Assembly (NCBI GenBank): GCA_040081395.1
Contig: JBEBGN010000088.1
Location: 1 to 13,097 of the forward strand
Reading direction: 5' to 3'
Source of the DNA: UBA2982 sp040081395
GTDB lineage: Bacteria > Gemmatimonadota > Gemmatimonadetes > Longimicrobiales > Gaopeijiaceae
DNA length: 13,097 nt
Shown here: positions 1 through 8,334 of the stretch, in pieces
Numbering within the stretch: the first letter of the stretch is position 1
Layout: the number at the start of each line of letters is the position of its first letter
Program-made: the position numbers and the translations under genes
Notes under the pieces: model-generated
Databases searched by the model: none
What the model saw: only the letters and a program-made list of their open reading frames with translations
What the model was told of the DNA's origin: nothing

Positions 1-80
1 AGGACCTGGACGCCGCTGTCGAGCGACGTCCAGGCCATAGCCTCCGCGCCCTCAGCCGGACGAGGCGGGCGGGCGATCAT
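1..80 (-). CDS. Probable M16-family zinc peptidase, N-terminal fragment (gene continues past the left edge)
   Basis: Nine bases after the pnp stop an ATG (80-78) opens a frame that stays open to the window edge (26 codons). The visible residues end in TSLDSGVQVL, which resembles the opening strand of M16 peptidases (pitrilysin/processing-protease type, usually like 'LxNGlrv'). A gene of this family commonly follows pnp in bacteria, including Bacillus, so context supports the call. The HxxEH zinc site would lie outside the window and cannot be checked. A second ATG at 38-36 lies just after GGAGG and may be the true start, because residues 1-14 (rich in Pro, Arg and Ala) look unlike a conserved N-terminus. 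The family call rests on about ten residues plus position. Confidence 0.5.
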   Translation of the reverse strand, partial: MIARPPRPAEGAEAMAWTSLDSGVQV

Positions 81-89
81 TGCACCGAG

Positions 90-2210
<2,121 letters not shown>

Positions 2211-2434
2211 GTCAACTCACTTCGGTTGTGGGCCGACAGCGTGTGCCGGCCATGGATGAAACGACCGAAGCGTCGAGTGTTCGGAGGAGAGAGCGACCGC
2301 CGCGGCGAGCACGCCCGAGATCCACGCCAAGAGCGTGGGTCGCGCGTGAGCCCGATCCTGCAGCAGTGAACAGAGTGTTGGCCGTCTCCCGCCCGACGTG
2401 CGCGAACGCATCCGGTCGGCCCTGCGAGGGGCTG
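2211..2434 (-). promoter_or_regulatory. rpsO-pnp intergenic region / pnp leader with stem-loops
   Basis: These 224 bases separate rpsO from pnp. No convincing gene is present; a 64-codon frame (2411-2217) has no recognisable features. Two hairpins can be drawn in the minus-strand RNA. The stronger has a 9-bp stem (2341-2333 with 2327-2319, one U-G pair) and a 5-nt loop UCUUG. The other has 7 pairs with a 2-nt bulge (2250-2232) and sits 22 nt before the pnp ATG. Neither is followed by a T-run, so they do not look like terminators. In E. coli a pnp-leader stem-loop is cut by RNase III and mediates PNPase autoregulation. A similar role here is inferred from position and structure only. I found no clear promoter. 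Confidence 0.35.
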
Positions 2435-2695
2435 CTAATGCCGCAGTCCCAGATCGGTGATCAACTCGCGGTACCGCGCGACGTCGGTCTGCTTCAAATA
2501 CTCGAGAAGGCGGCGCCGCTTGCCGACCATCTTCAACAAGCCGCGGCGGCCGTGGTGATCCTTCTTGTGGGTATCGAAGTGATCCCGGAGGTCGTTGATC
2601 CGCGCCGTGAGGAGCGCGACCTGGACTGGGGCGCTGCCACGATCGTTGTCGTGGAGCTGGTACTTCTTGATTACGTCGGTCTTGGCGACAGCCAT
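2435..2695 (-). CDS. rpsO: Small ribosomal subunit protein uS15
   Basis: The product is 86 residues, close to the usual 88-89 for S15, an early 16S rRNA-binding protein of the 30S platform. Family blocks are clear: AKTDVIKKYQLHDNDRGSA near the N-terminus, the helix VQVALLTARINDLRDHF, the rRNA-contacting HKKDHHGRRGLLKMVGKRR, and the closing LLEYLKQTDVARYRELI. I chose ATG 2695 because the S15 family begins here and GGAGG (2711-2707) lies 11 nt upstream. A longer in-frame ATG at 2767 would add 24 residues with no family counterpart and would run through a strong leader hairpin. It lies 89 nt after ribF and 224 nt before pnp, as in the conserved cluster. S15 often represses its own mRNA; see the leader entry. 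Confidence 0.97.
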   Translation of the reverse strand: MAVAKTDVIKKYQLHDNDRGSAPVQVALLTARINDLRDHFDTHKKDHHGRRGLLKMVGKRRRLLEYLKQTDVARYRELITDLGLRH

Positions 2696-2784
2696 TCGGC
2701 GTCGGGCCTCCGCGAGAGTCAGTCGCTGCAAGGGAAGCGGATGTGGTATGTCCACCGGAGCGGACACATCTATAGCCGCCGAAA
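2696..2784 (-). promoter_or_regulatory. rpsO leader with compound stem-loop and possible Shine-Dalgarno-masking helix (candidate S15 autoregulatory element)
   Basis: In the minus-strand RNA, GATGTG (2770-2765) pairs with CACATC (2745-2740), enclosing TCCGC (2764-2760) paired to GTGGA (2755-2751) with one G-U pair. The hairpin is closed by a UCCG tetraloop (UNCG class), with a one-sided 5-nt bulge CATAC. Just downstream, TCCGC (2741-2737) is perfectly complementary to GCGGA (2713-2709), which includes part of the GGAGG ribosome-binding site. That second helix shares bases 2741-2740 with the first, so the two compete or form a pseudoknot-like arrangement. S15 leaders in several phyla use such alternate folds. 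The pairing is read directly; the regulatory role is inferred. A weak TATAGA (-10-like) element lies at 2774-2769 without a good -35. Confidence 0.4.
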
Positions 2785-3735
2785 CTAGGAGATTCCCCCC
2801 GCCGCGTCTACCGCTTCCCTCGCCTGCTCCACATCCTGGCGCATCTGGTCGACCAGGCCTGCGACCGTGGCGAAGGGGCGGATCTCCCGCAGGTACTGGA
2901 TGAAGTCCACCTGCACATCCTCTCCGTAGATGTCCCGGTCGAAATCGAGGAGGTGCAACTCGATGGTCGGCGGCGAGCCCTGGAAGGTGGGGCGTGGGCC
3001 GAGGTGCAGCGCTCCAGCGAAGATGCCTCCCCGGAGCTGCGCCCGCACCGCATAGATGCCCTCAGGGGGGAGGAGCTTGTCCCGTTCGCCGATGCGCAGG
3101 TTCGCCGTAGGGAAGCCGAGCCCCTTCCCCCGCCCATCTCCGCGCACGACCACGCCCCGCGCCGAATACCAGCGCCCGAGGCAGGCGCGCGCCTCGGCTA
3201 GGTCGGCTCGCTGAATCGCCGCCCGCACGCGCGACGATGATATCGGCTGCCCGCCCGCGCTTACGGGCGGCACCACGTCGACACGGAAGCCCAACTCAGC
3301 ACCGATGGCGACCAAGGTTTCCGAGCCACCCGAGCGATCCTTCCCGAATCCGTGATCGTAGCCGATCACCAGTTCCTCGACGGCGAGGCGCCCCACCAAG
3401 ATCTCCTCCACGAAGCGCCGCGGCTCGTAGTGAGAGAGTACGCGCGTGAACTCGATGAAGACCGCGTACTCGAGGCCACTCTCGGCCAGGATCTCCTTCT
3501 TCTCCACCGCGGTGGTCAGCAGCGGCGGGCAGTGCTCGGGCCGCACGATCCGCAGGGGATGCGGATCGAACGTGACCAGCACGCTCCGCCTGCCGGTGGA
3601 CTCGGCGCGGCGGCTGATCTCCTGCAGGACGCTCCAGTGGCCCAGGTGCATTCCGTCGAACGTGCCGACCGTGGCCACGGTGCCCTTGTCGAGTGGAATC
3701 CCCGGCGGGTGCGCCCAGTGCACGGCCCCGCTCAC
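2785..3735 (-). CDS. ribF: Bifunctional riboflavin kinase / FAD synthetase
   Basis: This 316-residue protein matches the length and two-domain plan of RibF, which phosphorylates riboflavin to FMN and then adenylylates FMN to FAD. The N-terminal FMN adenylyltransferase domain (about 15-175) shows the nucleotidyltransferase signatures GTFDGMHLGH (24-33), TFDPHP (55-60), the Gly-Tyr-Asp block VIGYDHGFGKDRSG (123-136) and ISSSRVR (165-171). The C-terminal riboflavin kinase domain (about 185-310) has GLGFPTANL (205-213), the PPEGIYAV block and LHLLDFDRDIYGE. The start is GTG 3735, inside a GTGA overlap with the truB stop and 10 nt after GGAAGG. No ATG precedes the first catalytic block. An upstream extension of this open frame lies inside truB and is not coding. 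Placement between truB and rpsO is classic. Confidence 0.96.
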   Translation of the reverse strand: MSGAVHWAHPPGIPLDKGTVATVGTFDGMHLGHWSVLQEISRRAESTGRRSVLVTFDPHPLRIVRPEHCPPLLTTAVEKKEILAESGLEYAVFIEFTRVLSHYEPRRFVEEILVGRLAVEELVIGYDHGFGKDRSGGSETLVAIGAELGFRVDVVPPVSAGGQPISSSRVRAAIQRADLAEARACLGRWYSARGVVVRGDGRGKGLGFPTANLRIGERDKLLPPEGIYAVRAQLRGGIFAGALHLGPRPTFQGSPPTIELHLLDFDRDIYGEDVQVDFIQYLREIRPFATVAGLVDQMRQDVEQAREAVDAAGGIS

Positions 3736-4613
3736 TCGGCGAACACCTTCCGCGGGTGCAGCGCGCCGCCGCTGGACTCGCCGATCGCGAGCAGCGAACC
3801 GTTGTGGGCGACCGCAATCGGTCCATGCAGGCTCCCGTCGGCGTAGGGAACGCTCACCCCGTGCGTGAGCTTGCCCGCCTGCTCTGCATCCACATCGACC
3901 AGGGGCAGATGCGCGATGGCGTCGAGCGGGTCGAGTGCGGCGGCGGCGACGGCGACGGGATCCCCGAGAGCGTCGATAGGAAGGGCGCGAGCCACGGTGA
4001 ACGCGCCCATCCTGGTTCGGCGGAGGCTCACCAGGTGCGCGCCGACCCCGAGCGCCTCGCCGATGTCGGCCGCGAGCGAGCGCACGTAGGTGCCCGTGGA
4101 GCACGTCACGCGAAGGGCGACCCGAGGCAGGTCGACGGAGACGACCTGGAGTTCGTGAATGCGGACGCGCGCGGGGACCAGCTCCACCGTCTCACCGCGC
4201 CGCACGCGTCGGTGCGCCGGCACCCCGCCCACCTTCTTGGCAGAGTAGACCGGGGGAATTTGCTCGACCTCGCCGCGGAAGCGCGGGAGCACGGCCTCGA
4301 TATCCTGAGCGCGGAGCGATTCCCAGCCATCGCGCACTTCGACGATCACCCCGTCTCGGTCGAGCGTGTCGGTCGTCTGGCCGAGAAGAGCCACCGCCTC
4401 GTAGGTCTTGTCGACCGCGCCGAGGTATTCGACCAGACGCGTGGCCCTGCCTAGGCACAGGAGCAGCAGCCCAGAGGCGAAGGGATCGAGCGTCCCAGTG
4501 TGCCCGATGCGGCGCTCGCCGAGCGCCTTCCTCGCCGCCTGCACGATATCGTGCGAGGTCGGTCCCTCAGGCTTGTCGACCGGAAGCACGAGGCCGCTCG
4601 GTCGCAAGGTCAC
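3732..4613 (-). CDS. truB: tRNA pseudouridine(55) synthase
   Basis: TruB converts U55 of the T-loop of nearly all tRNAs to pseudouridine and also acts as a tRNA folding chaperone. The 293-residue product has the family length. Visible motifs: the LPVDKPEGPTSHDIV opening, GHTGTLDPFASGLL with catalytic Asp43, the conserved PPVYSAKKVGG block, and CSTGTYVRSLAADIG followed by LRRTRMGAF. The C-terminal part (about 225-293) is compatible with the PUA-like RNA-binding tail. The start is GTG 4613, overlapping the rbfA stop in GTGA; the stop overlaps the ribF GTG in the same way. No strong Shine-Dalgarno lies at the usual distance, so reinitiation after rbfA is likely. An N-terminal start slightly different from this GTG cannot be excluded, but nothing better is seen. 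Confidence 0.96.
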   Translation of the reverse strand: MTLRPSGLVLPVDKPEGPTSHDIVQAARKALGERRIGHTGTLDPFASGLLLLCLGRATRLVEYLGAVDKTYEAVALLGQTTDTLDRDGVIVEVRDGWESLRAQDIEAVLPRFRGEVEQIPPVYSAKKVGGVPAHRRVRRGETVELVPARVRIHELQVVSVDLPRVALRVTCSTGTYVRSLAADIGEALGVGAHLVSLRRTRMGAFTVARALPIDALGDPVAVAAAALDPLDAIAHLPLVDVDAEQAGKLTHGVSVPYADGSLHGPIAVAHNGSLLAIGESSGGALHPRKVFAE

Positions 4614-5011
4614 TCCTGCTCGGGCGGCGCCTCGCCCCCCGTCGTCGGACCTGCATCGGGTGAGGCCACCTCGGGCACGATGACCTCGGACAGGATGCGC
4701 TCGATGCGCTGCGCGTGCTCGAGGGACCGGTCCATCTGGAAGCGGAGCTCGGGGACCTTTCGGATATGCAGTGCCTTGCCGAGTGCCGACCTGAGGAAGG
4801 GGGCTGCGGCGGCCAGCCCTTCCAGCGACTCGAGGAGTTCCTTCTCGTCACCGCCGCGCACAAAGACGCGCGCCGATCCCAGATCCCCGGCGACCTCGAC
4901 GCCCGTGATGGTCACCAGGCCGACACGGGGATCACGTACATCGAGGCGGATCATCTCGGATAGCTCGCGCCGAAGTTGTTCGTTCAGGCGCGCCTCGCGT
5001 TTGCCCTTCAT
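4610..5011 (-). CDS. rbfA: 30S ribosome-binding factor RbfA
   Basis: RbfA is a KH-like-fold factor that binds immature 30S subunits near the 16S 5' helix and is needed for late maturation and cold adaptation. The product has 133 residues, slightly above the common 115-130. It opens with the basic helix RLNEQLRRELSEMIRL, then DPRVGLVTITGVEVAGDLGSARVFV, then the helix ending LRSALGKALHIRKVPELRFQMDRSLEHAQRIERIL, all typical. The last 20 or so residues (Pro, Gly and Glu rich) are a non-conserved tail. ATG 5011 is preceded by GAGG with an 8-nt spacing, which fixes the start. It lies 16 nt after the DUF503 gene and overlaps truB by 4 nt. Confidence 0.95.
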   Translation of the reverse strand: MKGKREARLNEQLRRELSEMIRLDVRDPRVGLVTITGVEVAGDLGSARVFVRGGDEKELLESLEGLAAAAPFLRSALGKALHIRKVPELRFQMDRSLEHAQRIERILSEVIVPEVASPDAGPTTGGEAPPEQE

Positions 5012-5027
5012 CTCGTCGCCTCGTCCA

Positions 5028-5309
5028 TCAGAAGATCTCGCGCCGCACGCCGACGATCACCGCACCGCCGTGCGCTTCCACGAGGTGGTCCGCCTGCTGG
5101 AACACCGACTCGGCGAACGTGCCGTCGGAGGCCACCAGCGCGATGGTTATCTCCGCACGCGCGTGGACATCCTGGAGGCCCGTCTCGGCTACCGACACAT
5201 TGAACTTGTCGCGCAGCTTATCGCGGAGCGAGCGGATCACGGAGCGCTTCTCCTTCAGCGACGAGCACCCCGGCAGGGCCAGTTCCCAGGTGAGCGACGC
5301 GACAACCAT
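5028..5309 (-). CDS. DUF503 family protein (YlxP-like)
   Basis: This 93-residue protein has the length and pattern of DUF503/YlxP: an opening beta strand (VVASLTWELALPGCSSLKEKR), a helix KRSVIRSLRDKLRDKFNVSVAE, the strand ARAEITIALVASD and a closing helix and strand ending in VRREIF. The family sits between infB and rbfA in many bacteria (ylxP in Bacillus), exactly as here. Its molecular role is not firmly established; the location suggests a small ribosome- or RNA-associated factor. ATG 5309 is 18 nt after the infB stop, with only a weak Shine-Dalgarno, so coupling to infB is plausible. There is no signal peptide or membrane segment. Confidence 0.9.
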   Translation of the reverse strand: MVVASLTWELALPGCSSLKEKRSVIRSLRDKLRDKFNVSVAETGLQDVHARAEITIALVASDGTFAESVFQQADHLVEAHGGAVIVGVRREIF

Positions 5310-5327
5310 CGGCGCGGCGTAGACGCG

Positions 5328-7985
5328 TCAGGTCGAGCCGGCGAGTGTGCGGGCCACCTCTTCGACCGTGTAGCACTCGATGAGGTCGCCGACTTTGACG
5401 TCGTTGAAGTTCGCGATACCGATACCGCACTCGAAGCCCTCGCGGACTTCCTTGACGTCGTCCTTGAAGCGCTTCAGTGACCCGATGTCACCGTCGTACA
5501 CCACGATGCCGTTGCGAACCAGGCGCGCGCGACCCTTCCGGTCGATGCGGCCCTCGGTGATGTAGCACCCGGCGATCGTGCCGACCTTGCTGACCTTGAA
5601 CGTATCCCGGACCTCGGCAGAGCCGAGGACCGTCTCTTTCCTCTCGGGCGTGAGCAGTCCCTCGAGGGCCGCCGTCACCTCGTCCACTGCCTCGTAGATG
5701 ACGTCGTACACGCGGATGTCGACGCTCGCTTTCTCGGCGAGGTGGCGCGCCGCGGTCTGTGGGCGCACGCGGAACCCGATGATGACAGCACCCGCCGTTT
5801 GGGCGAGTAGTACGTCGGACTCGTTGATGGCACCCACGGCGCGGTGGACGATGTCCACTTTGACTTCGTCGGTGCCGAGCTTGTCCAGCGAGTCGGACAG
5901 CGCCTGCACCGATCCGTCCACGTCGCCCTTGATGACCAGCGGGAGCCTGGAAACCTGACCTGCGGCGACCATCGCGCCGAAGTCGCCGAGCTTCACGCCG
6001 CGCTCGCGGATGCGCATCTGCTTCTCGCGGTCGAGACGCTGACGGTTGGTCGCGATCTCGCTCGCTGACGCCGCGTTCATCACCTGGAACGTATCGCCTG
6101 CCTGCGGCACACCGCTCGCGCCGAGCACCTGCACTGGCGTGGCCGGGCCTGCCTGGCGCAAGGCGTGCCCGCGCTCGTCCAGCAACGCACGCACGCGGCC
6201 ATCGTAGAGACCGCAGATGAAGGAATCGCCGACCCTGAGTGTGCCCCGCTGGACCAGAACCGACACGACCGGGCCCTTACCGATGTCGAGCTGGGCCTCG
6301 ATGACCGTGCCCTGGGCCTCCCGGTCGGGATTGGCCTTCAGTTCGAGCATCTCGGCCTGGAGGAGGACCTTCTCGAGTAGCTCGTCGATGCCCTTGCCGG
6401 TCTTGGCCGACACTTCCGCGGACAACACCGTACCGCCGAAGTCCTCGACCTGCACGCTATGGTGCATCAACTGCTGCTTGACCTTCAGCGGCTGAGCTGC
6501 GGGCAGGTCGACCTTGTTGATCGCGACGACCATGGGCACGCCAGCGTTCTTGGCGTGGCTGATCGCCTCGATGGTCTGCGGCATGACCGCGTCGTCCGCG
6601 GCGACAAGCAGGATGACGATGTCCGTCACGTCCGCGCCGCGGGCACGCATAGCGGTGAACGCCGCGTGACCGGGCGTGTCGAGGAAGGTGACGCTCCGAT
6701 GATCCGGTAGCTCGACGTGATAGGCGCCGATGTGCTGCGTGATACCGCCGGCCTCACCCGCCACCACGTTCGTGTTACGGATCTTGTCGAGCAGCAGGGT
6801 CTTCCCGTGGTCGACGTGGCCCATGACGGTGACCACCGGCGGCCGCGGCTTGAGCGTCTCGGGAGCGTCCTCCACGACGTCGACATCGGGCTCCGAGCCG
6901 TACTCTTCCTCGCGCACGGCGATGAAGCCGAACTCGTCCAGCAGCATCTCGATCTGGTCGAAGTCGAGCCGCTGATTGATGGTGACCAGCAGGTGCAGAT
7001 TCTTGAACGCAGAACCGATGATTTCCGTGGAGGGCACGCCGATCAACTCAGCGAGCTCTGCGACGGTGAGGAACTCGTTCACGCGCACGGTGGTGCGCTC
7101 GCGCTCCACCTCCTGCCGCTCGTGCTCGTCCAGCGCCTCCTGTTCCTCGGCGGTGAGCTTCTCGCCTTTGCGCCGCTTCTTCTTGCCGGAGCTCTTCAGC
7201 TCCTGCATGACCCGCGCAATGTTCGACTGCACTTCGTCCTGGTCCACGTCCTGCCGCTTCTTGCCCTTCTTCTTCTCACGGCGCTTCTTGCGGCCGTCGG
7301 CCGTATACCCTTCAGCCTGAATGCGCACCTGTCCGCCCGGTCCGGCGCTCGCCGCGGGGGCGGGCGTGGGTCGGCGAATGGTGCGCACGGGTCCGTCAGG
7401 AGCCCCGGACCGCGCAGACACGAGGGTCGGCCTCAGCCGCTCCTCGGTGGCCGCCGCGGGAGGAGCCTTTTCGGCCGCGGGTTCGGGCCGGGGAGCGTGG
7501 TGCTCGGGCGTGACCGCGCGCGTCGGCGCGGAGCGGGGTTCTTCGCGTGGCGCGGGGGGCGCGGTCCGATACGCAGGCCCTTCGGCCACCGGTGCGGCGG
7601 TCGCGAGCGCGCGCTTCTTACGCACAGGAGCGGGCGCAGGCTCGGGCTCGGGAGCGGCGGCAACGGGCTCGGGCTCGACTGGCTCGGGCTCGGGAGCCAC
7701 CGGTTCCGGTTCCGGTTCCGGCTCAGGCTCAGGGAGGTCCTCTTTCTTGCGGCGGCGACGTTTGCCGGCCGAAGGGGACGCCTCCTCGAGCGCCGCCATG
7801 ATCGCTTCCGCCGGGTCCTTGTGACCCGCGCGGCGCTCACGCTCGACCTTGGCCAGTACCTTGGCCACGTTCGCATCGCTGATGGTCGTGTCCTCGTCAG
7901 CGACGGAGATGCCCATCTGACGAAGGAGCGCGATCAACGCGTCAGGAGTGACCTTGAGGTCATCTGCAAAATCGTAGACCTGCAT
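5328..7985 (-). CDS. infB: Translation initiation factor IF-2
   Basis: IF2 is the GTPase that places initiator fMet-tRNA on the 30S subunit and promotes subunit joining. The product is 885 residues, typical for the long bacterial form. Order: a first IF2-N domain (about 1-50), a long low-complexity linker (about 75-300) with a Pro-Glu block at 83-121 and Lys/Arg-rich blocks near 231-245 and 267-275, a second IF2-N domain (about 298-352), the G domain, then beta-barrel and C-terminal domains with the fMet-tRNA-binding C2 at the end. GTPase motifs: GHVDHGKT (389-396), GGITQHIGA (413-421), DTPGH (436-440), NKVD (490-493) and SAKTG (526-530). ATG 7985 lies 7 nt after the ylxQ stop, with GGAGGGG about 11 nt upstream. 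Internal starts giving shorter forms, known in E. coli, were not resolvable. Confidence 0.98.
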   Translation of the reverse strand: MQVYDFADDLKVTPDALIALLRQMGISVADEDTTISDANVAKVLAKVERERRAGHKDPAEAIMAALEEASPSAGKRRRRKKEDLPEPEPEPEPEPVAPEPEPVEPEPVAAAPEPEPAPAPVRKKRALATAAPVAEGPAYRTAPPAPREEPRSAPTRAVTPEHHAPRPEPAAEKAPPAAATEERLRPTLVSARSGAPDGPVRTIRRPTPAPAASAGPGGQVRIQAEGYTADGRKKRREKKKGKKRQDVDQDEVQSNIARVMQELKSSGKKKRRKGEKLTAEEQEALDEHERQEVERERTTVRVNEFLTVAELAELIGVPSTEIIGSAFKNLHLLVTINQRLDFDQIEMLLDEFGFIAVREEEYGSEPDVDVVEDAPETLKPRPPVVTVMGHVDHGKTLLLDKIRNTNVVAGEAGGITQHIGAYHVELPDHRSVTFLDTPGHAAFTAMRARGADVTDIVILLVAADDAVMPQTIEAISHAKNAGVPMVVAINKVDLPAAQPLKVKQQLMHHSVQVEDFGGTVLSAEVSAKTGKGIDELLEKVLLQAEMLELKANPDREAQGTVIEAQLDIGKGPVVSVLVQRGTLRVGDSFICGLYDGRVRALLDERGHALRQAGPATPVQVLGASGVPQAGDTFQVMNAASASEIATNRQRLDREKQMRIRERGVKLGDFGAMVAAGQVSRLPLVIKGDVDGSVQALSDSLDKLGTDEVKVDIVHRAVGAINESDVLLAQTAGAVIIGFRVRPQTAARHLAEKASVDIRVYDVIYEAVDEVTAALEGLLTPERKETVLGSAEVRDTFKVSKVGTIAGCYITEGRIDRKGRARLVRNGIVVYDGDIGSLKRFKDDVKEVREGFECGIGIANFNDVKVGDLIECYTVEEVARTLAGST
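7623..7739 (-). repeat. Hexanucleotide-like simple repeat encoding the Pro-Glu linker of IF2
   Basis: The DNA is built of degenerate 6-bp units (GGCTCG, GGTTCC, GGCTCA on the plus strand), including three direct GGTTCC copies near 7702-7722. It encodes residues 83-121 of IF2, an alternating Pro-Glu stretch with Val/Ala interruptions. Such disordered linkers vary in length between relatives. Because units are 6 bp, gain or loss keeps the reading frame. Confidence 0.7.
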
Positions 7986-7992
7986 GCCTGCG

Positions 7993-8334
7993 CTACCCCT
8001 CCACCGCCGTCAGAGCGACTTCGGATACATGATCCATCTCGGCGAGGATCTGGCCCGCGAGCGCCGTGCTGGTGACGGCAACTGCGGAGACCGGTGCGAG
8101 ACCGAGCGCGGCGCCGAGGCCACTCCGGTCTCCGAAATTCACGCGCGGCGCAGGCCGGCCGGCTAGCGTGCGCTCCACTTTCTCGAGCTGGGCCGCCGAG
8201 GCGTCGGTCGCGAGGACGACCAGGCGGGCGCGCCCTTCGCGCACGGACTGACGCACGGCCTCCACCCCGGGGACCGCTCCACCCGCCCGCCGGGCGAGCC
8301 CGAGGAGCCCGTATACCTTACTCGCCGGACTCAC
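7993..8334 (-). CDS. L7Ae/L30e-family RNA-binding protein (YlxQ-like)
   Basis: The 113-residue product fits the L7Ae/L30e/Gadd45 fold as found in YlxQ: opening helix KVYGLLGLARRAGGAVPGVEAV, helix VRQSVREGRARLVVLATDAS with the family LV-LA-DAS block, then SGLGAALGLAPVSAVAVTS and a final helix LAGQILAEM. Relatives bind kink-turn RNA; YlxQ is ribosome-associated or RNA-linked, with role uncertain. The start is GTG 8334, inside the nusA 3' end (17-nt overlap), set by a textbook AAGGAGG 6 nt upstream. In many genomes ylxR lies between nusA and this gene; here there is no room for it. Seven nt separate the stop from infB. Confidence 0.88.
   Translation of the reverse strand: MSPASKVYGLLGLARRAGGAVPGVEAVRQSVREGRARLVVLATDASAAQLEKVERTLAGRPAPRVNFGDRSGLGAALGLAPVSAVAVTSTALAGQILAEMDHVSEVALTAVEG

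Noticed and set aside
2217..2411. 64-codon minus-strand frame between rpsO and pnp
   Set aside because: Its composition looks random, with no good ribosome-binding site, and it covers the leader hairpins.
2419..2432. Possible rpsO terminator hairpin
   Set aside because: Only four GC pairs and no T-run after it.
2696..2767. 24-residue N-terminal extension of S15 from ATG 2767
   Set aside because: The S15 family starts at the downstream ATG 2695, which has GGAGG; the extension would pass through the leader hairpin.
3736..4104. Upstream extension of the ribF frame inside truB
   Set aside because: Arg-rich sequence with no family match, fully overlapping the truB coding region.
6717..8075. 452-codon plus-strand open frame opposite infB
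   Set aside because: Low-complexity product mirroring the infB linker; infB is unambiguous on the other strand.
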